The position numbers and the translations under genes are program-made. A stretch of DNA of 64,000 nt from Bacteroidales bacterium (lineage in GTDB: Bacteria > Bacteroidota > Bacteroidia > Bacteroidales > UBA12077), in NCBI GenBank assembly GCA_028282785.1, contig JANQHE010000023.1, positions 1-64,000 on the forward strand, in the 5' to 3' direction. Of this stretch, positions 18,271 to 27,094 are shown piece after piece; position 1 is the first letter of the stretch, and each line of letters opens with the position of its first letter. The notes below the pieces were generated by a model that did not search any database, was not told where the DNA came from, and saw only the letters and a list, made by a program, of their open reading frames with translations.

Positions 18271-18609
18271 TTACGCTTCAAGTTTTGCAGGCTCAACTTT
18301 AAATGCAACAACCTCGGTTATGTGCTTGTCCTCACCATTCTTATCAGTATACTTTCTGTTATTCAATTTACCAGATATAGAAACTAGTTCTCCTTTCTTT
18401 AAAAAATCCAGGTTTTCATCTTTTTTATTTTTCCAGTAAGTTACATTATGCCAGGTTGAATTATTAACCCATTCACCATCTTTGTTTTTATAACTTTCAT
18501 TAGTAGCTAAACGAATATTAACCAATGTGCGCCCGCTTTCAAATGTTTTTACTTCTGCATCCTGTCCTAAGAATCCTTGAATTTCTACTTTGTTGATTGT
18601 TTTTTCCAT
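18271..18609 (-). CDS. ssb: single-stranded DNA-binding protein, short form
   Basis: The 112-residue protein is an OB-fold SSB (INKVEIQGFLGQDAEVKTFE, VNIRLATNESYKNKDGEW, WHNVTYWKN, KGELVSISGKL). It stops right after the OB fold with EPAKLEA and has neither the flexible linker nor the acidic C-terminal tip that recruits repair and replication proteins. It is thus shorter than a housekeeping SSB (about 150-180 residues) and may be a second, specialised copy. It has its own terminator and is divergent from the zinc-ribbon gene at 18796. Confidence 0.9.
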   Translation of the reverse strand: MEKTINKVEIQGFLGQDAEVKTFESGRTLVNIRLATNESYKNKDGEWVNNSTWHNVTYWKNKKDENLDFLKKGELVSISGKLNNRKYTDKNGEDKHITEVVAFKVEPAKLEA

Positions 18610-18742
18610 TGTTTTTTAGTTTTAAATATCTGCCCTTCGACAGACCGGATTAATAAAATTTTGTTGATACAAAGTAAGCGTAACATTATCAGTTTAGTCG
18701 GTAATTAATTAAGTATAGCCGGTTAATATTCGTTTGTTGTCG

Positions 18743-18774
18743 TTTGTAGTTGACTACAAATTATTTTATATTTG
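18743..18774 (+). promoter_or_regulatory. consensus promoter with overlapping inverted repeat, gene at 18796
   Basis: TTTG (18743-18746), a 20-bp spacer and TATATTTG (18767-18774) form a full Bacteroidota promoter. An inverted repeat TTTGTAGT-TG-ACTACAAA (18743-18760) covers the -33 box and part of the spacer, the place where a repressor would block polymerase. Confidence 0.65.
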
Positions 18775-18795
18775 ATTTACAACATGTAAATAGAA

Positions 18796-19170
18796 ATGAT
18801 TATGAGAGAAAATTCCTTCAGAAAATGCCCTGAATGTGGTGATGAAATTATTGGAAGAGCCGATAAGAAGTTTTGTTCGGATCAATGCCGTAATACCTAT
18901 AATAACCGGTTAAATAGCGATGCCAGCAATACTGTTCGTAATATCAATAACATCTTAAGAAAAAACAGGCGGATTCTTCAAGAGTTAAACAAACAATCAG
19001 GTAAAACCATGGTAAATAAAGATACTTTGCTTACAAATGGTTTTAATTTTACGTATCACACACATATTTATAAAACTAAAAAGGGTGATTCATATATATT
19101 TTGTTACGAACAAGGATATTTGTATTTAAAAGATAAAGATTTGTATTTACTCGTTGAAAATAAAGATTAG
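18796..19170 (+). CDS. small zinc-ribbon protein
   Basis: The 124-residue cytoplasmic protein has an N-terminal treble-clef/zinc-ribbon: CPECG, then CSDQC about 15 residues on (KCPECGDEIIGRADKKFCSD). A basic helical region (NNILRKNRRILQELNKQ) and a C-terminal beta-rich part follow. The family occurs widely in Bacteroidota; its function is unknown, and nucleic-acid binding is likely from the zinc site and basic helix. It has its own promoter with an overlapping inverted repeat. An alternative ATG lies two codons downstream. Confidence 0.75.
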   Translation: MIMRENSFRKCPECGDEIIGRADKKFCSDQCRNTYNNRLNSDASNTVRNINNILRKNRRILQELNKQSGKTMVNKDTLLTNGFNFTYHTHIYKTKKGDSYIFCYEQGYLYLKDKDLYLLVENKD

Positions 19171-19198
19171 TAAAAAATGTCCTTATTCAATCTTTTGG

Positions 19199-19211
19199 AA
19201 CCTGTCAGGTT
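19199..19211. repeat. REP-type palindrome AACCTGTCAGGTT next to RAYT
   Basis: Six-base arms around a T, located just past the end of the RAYT gene. It is the same motif as the inverted repeat inside that gene (19583-19616). Confidence 0.65.
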
Positions 19212-19216
19212 ACTTA

Positions 19217-19825
19217 CTAGATCAAATCCTTTATTTTGTCTAAATCGTGTTCAACCTTATGAAAATATTGATAATTTTCAACATCTTCGAACCAATTAAT
19301 AACATCCTCACGTTTTAAGTTTGTTTTTTTAGGTGAAGAAACTGTCAAATATGAACTCCAGGGATATTCAATCATATCTTCAACAAAACCATGTTTTACC
19401 GGATTATGATGAATATAATAAACCAGATATCTCAAATAAGCTTCATTTTCAATTAGAATTCGTTTAAAAGGCCTTTCGAATAATGGGCCTGTACGATTGT
19501 TGCGTTTGTTGAATGCTTTAGTATATGCATTAAAAAGATTAGAAAATTGTTTTGAGGGTCGGTTTGGAATATTAAACCTATTAAACCTGTCAGGATTTTG
19601 AATACCTGACAGGTTTGTTAAAATTTCCTTCTCCTCCTTTATCCGAACCAAAAAATGAAAATGATTCGACATTAAGCAATATGCAAAGGTATCAGCAACC
19701 GGAAGAATATATTTTTCATACAAATGTAAAAAATGTTCAAAGTTTGAATTTTCTTCGAACAAATTACATGAATTAACACCTCGATTGTAAATATGATAGT
19801 ATCTGCCGAACTCCAGAGCTTGCAT
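19217..19825 (-). CDS. REP-associated tyrosine transposase (RAYT, Y1 family)
   Basis: The product (202 residues from the chosen start) has the Y1 transposase layout: YYHIYNRGVN near the start, the HUH motif in LMSNHFHFLV, and a C-terminal IHHNPVKHGFVED helix followed by YPWSSY. RAYTs nick single-stranded DNA at REP palindromes and spread them in the genome. The gene contains its own REP-like inverted repeat, read as NLSGIQNPDRF, and another copy follows its stop codon. I start at the second methionine (19825); the first (19840) overlaps the upstream gene. Confidence 0.88.
   Translation of the reverse strand: MQALEFGRYYHIYNRGVNSCNLFEENSNFEHFLHLYEKYILPVADTFAYCLMSNHFHFLVRIKEEKEILTNLSGIQNPDRFNRFNIPNRPSKQFSNLFNAYTKAFNKRNNRTGPLFERPFKRILIENEAYLRYLVYYIHHNPVKHGFVEDMIEYPWSSYLTVSSPKKTNLKREDVINWFEDVENYQYFHKVEHDLDKIKDLI
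19583..19616. repeat. REP-like inverted repeat inside the RAYT gene
   Basis: AAACCTGTCAGG (19583-19594) and CCTGACAGGTTT (19605-19616) are perfect 12-base arms with a 10-base spacer. The insertion keeps the reading frame of the transposase. Confidence 0.7.
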
Positions 19826-19827
19826 TA

Positions 19828-20244
19828 TTATTTTTCCCATTTTTTAAAATACACTTGAGGAAAATCTTTATCCTTAAGTTTTAAATCTGTTCTTATCGAT
19901 TTTATTAAATCAGTCAAGAATTTATCATATAAATCACTCTTTTTGTCCACTCCCTCATTCTCAAAGGTTATAATTTTCTTTATAACATCTTCGCTTGCTA
20001 TTATGAAAAGTTTATCCCTTGCAGAGACATAATTCTTCAAACACTCTATATTTTCGTTTTCAGCAGCTAAATCATGTATTGCTTCAATATATGCTATATA
20101 GTGTTCTTCCTTTAGTTTTCGTATTTGTAAAGTTATACTATTTCGATTTGCCAAAAATGCTCCAAGAATTGAGACAGTTATTGCTGATAATGCACCAAAA
20201 ATAGATATAAATAATCCAGTATTCATCTTTATAAGTTTTGTCAT
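19828..20244 (-). CDS. hypothetical single-pass membrane protein
   Basis: The 138-residue protein has one N-terminal membrane helix (GLFISIFGALSAITVSILGA), then a charged, helical soluble part (LQIRKLKEEHYIAYIEAIHD onward) with coiled-coil character. No conserved motif is recognised. A second in-frame ATG at 20226 is equally plausible as the start. The RAYT gene follows on the same strand and overlaps its end if the longer RAYT start is used. It could be cargo or simply a neighbour of the RAYT. Confidence 0.5.
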   Translation of the reverse strand: MTKLIKMNTGLFISIFGALSAITVSILGAFLANRNSITLQIRKLKEEHYIAYIEAIHDLAAENENIECLKNYVSARDKLFIIASEDVIKKIITFENEGVDKKSDLYDKFLTDLIKSIRTDLKLKDKDFPQVYFKKWEK

Positions 20245-20321
20245 TTATTTAAACAGCCCTAGATTCATGCAAAAAAGGGATTGCTAAAAACCGCCTCTTT
20301 GTCACTATTAAAATCTATAAA

Positions 20322-22202
20322 CTAAATCTTACCAAGCTCTTTCAAAGCAACTTCAAGTTGGTCAACTAATTCTGTCATTCTATTCACAACTGCCAAATAA
20401 GGTTCTTTTGTACTTAAATCAACTCCCGCCTTCTTTAATAATTCAACAGGATATTCACTTCCTCCAGATTTTAACAGAGTTAAATATCTTTGTTGTGCTT
20501 CTTTTGCTTCCTTCCTGGTTTTAGCCTGTTTTATCTGATCGTGCAGAATGCTTGAACAAGAAACTGAAACCGCGTAAGTAAATACATAATAAGGGGAATG
20601 ACTAAAGTGATGAATTTTTGGCCAACTGTAGGGATAATTTTCCGAACGATCTAAAACACCACCATTATATTTTTTATTGATCTGTTTAAATTTTTCTGCA
20701 ATAACTTCAGAATTAACGGATGAGTTATTTTCTATTATTTTGAACAGTTCATACTCAAATTCGGCAAATTGACTCTGCCTGTAGAAACCTCTTGAAATAA
20801 TATCAATAGCTTTAACAAGATATGTTATTTTTTCATTGGTATCATCCGTATTATCAATTAAATAATCCAATAGCATTATTTCATTGAAAATAGCAGCTGT
20901 TTCAGCCAATAAGGGAGAAAAAGCTGAATATTGGAAAGGTTGATTCTCGATAGTATAAACACTATGCACCGCATGCCCTATTTCATGCGAAAGTGTAAAA
21001 AGATAATCCTGGGTATTATTCCAGTTTAATAATATAAATGGATGTATACCATACGTAAACCAATTATATGCAGCAGCATATTTTCCAGGTTTTGGATAAA
21101 CATCGATCCATCCCCCTTCAAATGTTTTTTCAGCTTTTTTAATGTAATCTTCACCAAGTGGCTTTAGGCTGTTTAAAACAATATTAACAGCATCATCATA
21201 AGGGTAGTTAAAATTCACATCCACTAGTTTAAAGGATTCATCCGAACCGTAGTAATTATCCAATTTTAAAGCCTTCTTACGGAGCAGTCTGTATTTTTCC
21301 AGTATTTCGGTATTATTTCCGGCTACATCCAATAATGCTGTGTATATATTAATTGGGATCTTATCCGGTTCTAATGTATAATCCAAACATGAATTATAGC
21401 CGTAAATTTGTGCCTCGGCCCAAATCCCCTGGGCTTTGCTAATCCAGATCTCGGAATATGTTCTGTTAAAATCCGTATACGATTCTTCCAACGCCTCAAA
21501 TACTTTTTTCCTATCTTCCTGATTTTTCTGCTCTACGTATACTTTTGATGCATTTGAAGGACTTGCAATTAACTCTTTTCCATTGGAAAGGGTAACACTT
21601 TTATATCTCATGTCAGACAATGATAAGGCATGGAATATTGCTGAAGAAGAATTAACTACTTGTGTATAATAGCTTTTTAATTTTTGTGTTTCCGAATCTA
21701 AAATATGCGATTGTTGATCATAAAATTTTGTAAATTCAAACTCATAGCTTGCCAGTTCTTCATTATTTTCTATCCATTGAAAAACTGTTTCTTTTGGAAT
21801 TTGAGCTATTTGTTCGTTTACCCAGGCAGAGTTTCTTTCAAACTCGGTCTTCAGAATTTGTAGTTCTTTTAATTTCAAATTATATAATGAATTTCTTGAA
21901 TCTAAATCCCCAACTAAGTATGTATAGAAAAAAAGTTTATCAAATAATTGTAATATGAAACTATGAGAATTCTTAAAGCTCAATAAAACTTCAGGGCCTT
22001 CTGCCAATCTTCCCTTATATTTTTGAGATTCTTGAATTTTAGCTTTTAACAGGTTAAAATCATTATTCCATTTATCCCAGTCTGAGTATATTTGTGTTAA
22101 ATCCCAGTTATATTTTTTATTATTATGATCAGGTGATGCATTTTGTGAATAACCGATCTTTAAAAAAAACGATAAAAGAATGAACGAAACGATATATTTC
22201 AT
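20322..22202 (-). CDS. pepF: M3-family oligoendopeptidase F, exported (copy 2)
   Basis: The 626-residue zinc metallopeptidase has HEIGH at 406-410, with the further E of the M3 family in AETAAIFNE downstream. A signal peptide (SFILLSFFLKIGYSQ) sends it out of the cytoplasm, unlike the classical cytoplasmic PepF. It cleaves oligopeptides of roughly 7-17 residues in characterised relatives. It lies directly after a paralogue at 22301 on the same strand. The two proteins are nearly the same over the last ~45 residues, which points to tandem duplication, possibly with gene conversion. Confidence 0.92.
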   Translation of the reverse strand: MKYIVSFILLSFFLKIGYSQNASPDHNNKKYNWDLTQIYSDWDKWNNDFNLLKAKIQESQKYKGRLAEGPEVLLSFKNSHSFILQLFDKLFFYTYLVGDLDSRNSLYNLKLKELQILKTEFERNSAWVNEQIAQIPKETVFQWIENNEELASYEFEFTKFYDQQSHILDSETQKLKSYYTQVVNSSSAIFHALSLSDMRYKSVTLSNGKELIASPSNASKVYVEQKNQEDRKKVFEALEESYTDFNRTYSEIWISKAQGIWAEAQIYGYNSCLDYTLEPDKIPINIYTALLDVAGNNTEILEKYRLLRKKALKLDNYYGSDESFKLVDVNFNYPYDDAVNIVLNSLKPLGEDYIKKAEKTFEGGWIDVYPKPGKYAAAYNWFTYGIHPFILLNWNNTQDYLFTLSHEIGHAVHSVYTIENQPFQYSAFSPLLAETAAIFNEIMLLDYLIDNTDDTNEKITYLVKAIDIISRGFYRQSQFAEFEYELFKIIENNSSVNSEVIAEKFKQINKKYNGGVLDRSENYPYSWPKIHHFSHSPYYVFTYAVSVSCSSILHDQIKQAKTRKEAKEAQQRYLTLLKSGGSEYPVELLKKAGVDLSTKEPYLAVVNRMTELVDQLEVALKELGKI

Positions 22203-22250
22203 AGCTAAAATTTTATTTCTAAAATTAACATTATAAATCTATTATACAAA

Positions 22251-22278
22251 AAAGGGATTACTTAAGTGTAATCCCTTT
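22251..22278 (-). terminator. terminator between the two oligoendopeptidase genes
   Basis: AAAGGGATTAC and GTAATCCCTTT form a perfect 11-bp stem with a 7-nt loop, so the two genes are probably separate transcripts. Confidence 0.7.
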
Positions 22279-22300
22279 CTCCATTTTAAAAACATAAAAA

Positions 22301-24190
22301 TTAAATCTTACCAACCTCTTTCAAAGCAGTTTCCAGTTGGTCAACTAATTCTGTCATTCTATTAACAACAGCCAAATAAGGTTCTTTTGTATTTAGATCA
22401 ACTCCTGCCTTTTTTAATAGTTCAACAGGATAATCATTATCGCCTGACTTTAATAAAGTTAAATATTTTTTTTGTGCTTCCTTAGCATCTTTCTTAGAAT
22501 CTGCCTGCTTTATCTGATTAAACAAACTACTTGAACATGAGAACGATACTGCATAATTATATACATAATAATTATAATTATAAAAATGGTGAACCCGAGG
22601 CCAGCTATATGCATAGTTTTCTGATCTTTCAATAATATCGCCATTATATTTTTTATCAATCTCAGAATAAAGGTTTGCGATAATATCTGCATTTAATGGC
22701 TCATTATTCTCAACCATTGAATATAGTTTATATTCAAATTCAGCAAACTGGGCCTGACGATAAAAAGTTCCGGATATATTATCAATTGCCTGAACTAATA
22801 AAGTAACTTTTTCTTCGGGGCTTTTTGCATTCTTAATTAAATAATCAAGCAACATTTTTTCGTTAAATGTAGCGGCAGTTTCTGCAACCATACTTGCATA
22901 ATTTGTGTAGGTATAGTGCTGGTATTTGTTTGCAAGCATACTGTGAATTGAATGTCCGAATTCATGTGCTAATGTGAAAACATTGTCACGAGTATCCGCC
23001 CAGTTCATTAAAATAAAAGGATGTACTCCATAAATTGACCAGCTGTATGCACCACCTCTTTTACCTTCTTTTTCATAAACATCAACCCATCCGGCTTGCA
23101 TTGCATTTGCAAGTAACTCATTATATTCATCACCCATTGGCTTTAAACATTCTTTTACCAGTTCCATTGCTTCGTCATAAGAATAAGTTTTCTCAAAATC
23201 AACTAATTCCAAAGCATAGTCCGAACCATAGTATTTTTCCAACCCAAGAGCTTTCTTTCTTAGTTGTCTGTATTTAAATAATGCCTCCGTATTATTTCCT
23301 GCTACATCAATCAGGTTCATATAAACATCCATAGGAATGTTGTTTGATTGTAAAACAGCATCTAAGCATGATTCATATCCCTGAAGCTGTGCATTGGCCC
23401 AACGATTTTGATAAATACCATTTATAATTTCCGCATACGTATGTTTATTTTTTGCATAGGCTTCTGCCATTGCCTCAGATACCAATTTTCTATCTTCCTG
23501 GTTCTTATTAGTAGCATAAATTCTTGAAGCATTCGCAGGACTTGCAACAACTTCTTCGCCATCGGATAACGTTACTTTATGGAATTCCATATCCGCAGTA
23601 GACAATGTTCCATAAATTTTAGAAGCAGCGCTTAAAGCTTTACTATAGTATGTTGATATTCTTTGTGTTTCCTCATCAAGGATATGCTCTAGCTGACGAT
23701 AAAAACTATCATAACTATGTCTGTAAATTGCCAGCTCTTCGTTCTCATCCATCCATTTATCCATAGTTTCTTTTGGTATGGATGCTAATTCTGTTTCAAC
23801 CCAGGTTGTATTTCTACTCATGCCAACCCACATCGTTTGCAATTCTTGTAACTTAGAACTGTAAATTGGATTCTTACCATCAATATCCTGACTTAGTGAA
23901 GCATATACATATAACCTGGAAGATACCTGAGAATTCTTTTCTGAGAACTTTTGGAACTCTAACAATAACTCCGGACTTGTTCCTAATTTACCTTTATATT
24001 CCAAATATTTTGGTACCTGGGCATTCATGTAATCAAGGTCTTTTTGCCAGTCATCCCAATCAGCATATACATCAGTTAATTTCCAGTTGTATTTGTAATA
24101 ATCTTTATCTTCAGGTGTTAAATCTTTTTGTGCATTAGCAAGAAATCCACATGCAAAAAAAGCTAATAACAGAATCGTTACTTTTTTCAT
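22301..24190 (-). CDS. pepF: M3-family oligoendopeptidase F, exported (copy 1)
   Basis: The 629-residue zinc peptidase has HEFGH at 409-413 and AETAATFNEKML downstream supplying the third ligand. A signal peptide (MKKVTILLLAFFACGFLANA) precedes QKDLTPEDKD. Sequence and domain order match the neighbouring copy throughout (SWSIYGVHPFILMNW against NWFTYGIHPFILLNW). A -7 box lies 32 bases before the start. Role: breakdown of peptides in periplasm or outside, by family knowledge. No sign of decay in either copy. Confidence 0.93.
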   Translation of the reverse strand: MKKVTILLLAFFACGFLANAQKDLTPEDKDYYKYNWKLTDVYADWDDWQKDLDYMNAQVPKYLEYKGKLGTSPELLLEFQKFSEKNSQVSSRLYVYASLSQDIDGKNPIYSSKLQELQTMWVGMSRNTTWVETELASIPKETMDKWMDENEELAIYRHSYDSFYRQLEHILDEETQRISTYYSKALSAASKIYGTLSTADMEFHKVTLSDGEEVVASPANASRIYATNKNQEDRKLVSEAMAEAYAKNKHTYAEIINGIYQNRWANAQLQGYESCLDAVLQSNNIPMDVYMNLIDVAGNNTEALFKYRQLRKKALGLEKYYGSDYALELVDFEKTYSYDEAMELVKECLKPMGDEYNELLANAMQAGWVDVYEKEGKRGGAYSWSIYGVHPFILMNWADTRDNVFTLAHEFGHSIHSMLANKYQHYTYTNYASMVAETAATFNEKMLLDYLIKNAKSPEEKVTLLVQAIDNISGTFYRQAQFAEFEYKLYSMVENNEPLNADIIANLYSEIDKKYNGDIIERSENYAYSWPRVHHFYNYNYYVYNYAVSFSCSSSLFNQIKQADSKKDAKEAQKKYLTLLKSGDNDYPVELLKKAGVDLNTKEPYLAVVNRMTELVDQLETALKEVGKI

Positions 24191-24221
24191 ATACTTTATA
24201 TTTGGTTAATAATAAACAGTG

Positions 24222-24229
24222 CAAAACTA
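24222..24229 (-). promoter_or_regulatory. -7 box of oligoendopeptidase copy 1
   Basis: Minus-strand TAGTTTTG fits TAnnTTTG and lies 32 bases upstream of the start codon. No clear -33 partner. Confidence 0.4.
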
Positions 24230-24253
24230 CATCTTTTGACAAAATAAAAAAGA

Positions 24254-24292
24254 GAAAGTTTAAGTTATCGATAAACGATAAGTTGAACTTTC
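24254..24292 (-). terminator. strong hairpin terminator of the serine hydrolase at 24325
   Basis: Arms of 17 bases (24254-24270 and 24276-24292) with two mismatches and a five-base loop, followed on the minus strand by a T-rich tract. Confidence 0.75.
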
Positions 24293-24324
24293 TTGATAAT
24301 TTAATAAATTATCTTTTAAAATGT

Positions 24325-25452
24325 CTAAATTTCAAGCACTTTCTTTATGTCATTTACATGCTGATGCAATGATTTATTTGTATTTTTTTTATCAGTGTTC
24401 CATTGCATGGCAACAGACATTTTTAAATCAGGTATATATTCAACAATAGTTACATAACCAGGGAAAAATCCGGTATGACCATAAGAAATCCGGTCACTAT
24501 CATTCCAAACAAAAGCGGCAAACCCGTATCCTGCCCCATCCTTTAAATCAGTTTTTTGATCACATGGTCGTATCATCTCATTTTTTGATTTTTCAGAAAA
24601 AATTTCTCCTCCGTAGTACATTGCTCCCCATTTTGCTAAATCCAAAGTTGTACATGCAATTCCACCTCCCGTAAATTCCATTTGAGGATTAAAAGCAAAT
24701 TTACCATCTTCTAAAATTACCTTCTCCGGGATAAAAAGGGCATCTGAATAAACGGAATAACCGGGCACTAATCCCGGAATTTCTCTTGAATTACCCGGGT
24801 ATGTTTTAATTAAATGATTAGGAACAAGAATTCGTTTAGATAATTCTTGATAATATTCATTATCAGTTAATTTTTCAATTAACATTCCTAATATGATATA
24901 ATTAGTATCGGAATAGGCCCAAGCTTTTCCTGCGGGATGAATCGGGTCCATGCCGTATATAAACGAAAGCCTTTCTTCTCCGGTCCATGTTTTATCGGGA
25001 TTTTCTTTCAGTGCTTTCCATATACTATCATCAAAGGCATATCGCGGTAATCCGGTTGTATGGTTTAAAAGCATTCTAATTGTAATTTCATTAGCATTTG
25101 GAATTCGACTAAACCATTCCTGATCCTTAAAATACTTTGAAATTAAATCATCCAAATCAAGTTTTCCTTCATCAACTAATTGTAAAATTAAAGCTGCGCA
25201 AAAAGTTTTTCCTGTACTTCCCGAAAACATCACATCTTCAGGTTTCATCATTATTTCTTTTTCTTTATCGGAATAACCAACGGAAACAGTAATGATTTTA
25301 TCCGTACTTACAATCGCCAGGTTAATTCCGGGAATGTCACCTTTCTTTATAATGTTTTCTATCTCCGATCTTAACTTATCTTCAACTTGTTTGTTATTAT
25401 TACTACAATTTACAAGCAATAAAACTAAAAAGGATAAAAAAATAATTCTCAT
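24325..25452 (-). CDS. serine hydrolase lipoprotein, class C beta-lactamase family
   Basis: From the ATG at 25452 the 375-residue product begins MRIIFLSFLVLLLVNCSN, a lipoprotein signal with Cys at residue 16, so the enzyme is anchored in the envelope. Catalytic motifs are SGSTGKTF (S-x-x-K), YSDTNY (Y-x-N position) and YGHTGFFPG (H-T-G). This is the beta-lactamase/D-Ala carboxypeptidase fold; in Bacteroidota most such lipoproteins have no known substrate. The longer start at 25473 would place seven residues before the signal and is less likely. It is one of four members in this window. Confidence 0.87.
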   Translation of the reverse strand: MRIIFLSFLVLLLVNCSNNNKQVEDKLRSEIENIIKKGDIPGINLAIVSTDKIITVSVGYSDKEKEIMMKPEDVMFSGSTGKTFCAALILQLVDEGKLDLDDLISKYFKDQEWFSRIPNANEITIRMLLNHTTGLPRYAFDDSIWKALKENPDKTWTGEERLSFIYGMDPIHPAGKAWAYSDTNYIILGMLIEKLTDNEYYQELSKRILVPNHLIKTYPGNSREIPGLVPGYSVYSDALFIPEKVILEDGKFAFNPQMEFTGGGIACTTLDLAKWGAMYYGGEIFSEKSKNEMIRPCDQKTDLKDGAGYGFAAFVWNDSDRISYGHTGFFPGYVTIVEYIPDLKMSVAMQWNTDKKNTNKSLHQHVNDIKKVLEI

Positions 25453-25539
25453 AACTTTAAATTTAGTTTGCAATTTAGATTTGCTTATTTTTAAAAAGTT
25501 TAAAATTTAAAACGAATATACTCTTTTAAATTGATTTCT

Positions 25540-26298
25540 ATGTTTACAAAAGCTATCGTAAGAAAACCGGCAGAAACTTTCGCGAACGGAATAACAACAG
25601 CAAACCTGGGAAAACCAGATTATAATTTAACACTTAAACAACATGAAGCATATTGCAAAGCTCTAATTAAATGCGGCTTAGAATTAATTGTACTGGATGC
25701 CGATCCTAATTTCCCGGATTCTTGTTTTGTAGAAGATACAGCTGTTGTTACCAAAAATTTTGGAATTATTGCACGACCGGGAGATCAAAGAAGATTAGGT
25801 GAAGAAGTCGAAATTAAAAAGGTTTTGAAACCATTGCTTAAATTACATTATATTAAAGAACCAGGAAAATTGGATGGTGGAGACATCATGCAAGCTGATG
25901 AAAAATTTTACATTGGCTTATCAAACAGAACCAATCTTTCGGGATCAAAACAATTAAAAGAAGTACTGTCAGCATATAACTATGATGTATTTTCAGTTCC
26001 TGTTTGTAACCTGTTGCACTTTAAAACCGGTGTAAACTACTTAGGTGAAAACAACTTATTAGTTCATACAGAGTTCTGTTCAAAAGATGACTTTATGTCT
26101 TATAACCGAATTATTGTTGATAATGATGAAGAATATGCCGCTAACTCGCTTAGAATAAATGATTACGTTTTGACTCCAAAGGGATTTCCAAAAACGAAAG
26201 CAAGTATCGAAAAGTTAGGTTATCAGATCATTGAGTTGGAAATGTCCGAATTTCAAAAAATGGATGGTGGGCTAAGTTGCTTATCTTTAAGATTTTAA
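25540..26298 (+). CDS. dimethylarginine dimethylaminohydrolase-like amidinotransferase-fold enzyme
   Basis: The 252-residue cytoplasmic enzyme is of the DDAH/arginine-deiminase fold. It has the substrate-binding segment DSCFVEDTAVV, GKLDGGDIM, the catalytic His region LLHFKTGVNYL and the nucleophilic Cys close to the C-terminus (GGLSCLSLRF). DDAH hydrolyses methylated arginines to citrulline; bacterial relatives may use other guanidines, so the substrate is not certain. An in-frame TTG at 25531 gives three more residues, but the ATG at 25540 fits homologues (MFTKAIVRKPAETFANG). Confidence 0.88.
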   Translation: MFTKAIVRKPAETFANGITTANLGKPDYNLTLKQHEAYCKALIKCGLELIVLDADPNFPDSCFVEDTAVVTKNFGIIARPGDQRRLGEEVEIKKVLKPLLKLHYIKEPGKLDGGDIMQADEKFYIGLSNRTNLSGSKQLKEVLSAYNYDVFSVPVCNLLHFKTGVNYLGENNLLVHTEFCSKDDFMSYNRIIVDNDEEYAANSLRINDYVLTPKGFPKTKASIEKLGYQIIELEMSEFQKMDGGLSCLSLRF

Positions 26299-27054
26299 TT
26301 AACGATTTAAATCATCGAGACGATCTATCAAAATAAACTTTGAAAAATCGGAGGTTTTATAGAGAGAATAAATTTCCGATTTTCTTTTTTCTATTTTATC
26401 CACAAAGTAAAAGTCCTCATCAATTAGTTTTGCATCGAAAAATTTACCCTTAAACTCATATCTATGAAATAAACTATTACCGGTTAATTCATAAATATTC
26501 TTTTTTGTAATTACTAATATTTTTCCTTTGTAGTCCACAAACTGGCTTGGATACTCTTCTATATTAATCCGTAGATTTCTAAAATTTATTTCATCCTTAT
26601 CTGAACTATAATAAATGAAATCATCATTAACAAAAGAATAAATAAATGATCCCTGAAGTGTGTCAACTTTATAAGTATTTAAATCTATACGAATGATATC
26701 GTTTGAATTATGAAAGGCTAATTTATTTCCCGCTTTTGATGTTTTAAGATTTATTATTCGGTCGGATAAGATGGTTACAATTAATTTTCCATTGGAATTA
26801 TAGTGCTTTATATAATCTTTTTCATCATCAATTGTTTCCAAACTTGTAATAAAACCGTTTGGTATTTCATAGAAACCGTTACCATCGAATACAAATGAAT
26901 CTTTATATACTTTGTAGATATTATCATTTTTTTGAACACGAAAATCTGACATAGTCGGAATTTCGTCAACATCTATTTTTCCAAGTTTATTTAAATGTTG
27001 AGAAAAAGCAAATAAGCTGATAACACAAAAAAATACAGAAAATATCAACCTCAT
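26299..27054 (-). CDS. hypothetical exported protein
   Basis: The 251-residue product starts with a signal peptide (MRLIFSVFFCVISLFAFSQ). The mature part is rich in short beta strands (KYIKHYNSNGKLIVTI-type and similar segments), hinting at a beta-propeller-like or lipocalin-like fold, but I recognise no family. It converges on the DDAH-like gene with no gap, and follows the YibE/F gene by 40 bases on the same strand, so it may share that transcript. Confidence 0.6.
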   Translation of the reverse strand: MRLIFSVFFCVISLFAFSQHLNKLGKIDVDEIPTMSDFRVQKNDNIYKVYKDSFVFDGNGFYEIPNGFITSLETIDDEKDYIKHYNSNGKLIVTILSDRIINLKTSKAGNKLAFHNSNDIIRIDLNTYKVDTLQGSFIYSFVNDDFIYYSSDKDEINFRNLRINIEEYPSQFVDYKGKILVITKKNIYELTGNSLFHRYEFKGKFFDAKLIDEDFYFVDKIEKRKSEIYSLYKTSDFSKFILIDRLDDLNR

Positions 27055-27094
27055 AGCATCAAATTTTTAAATTCAAATATGAGGTAAAGATAAC

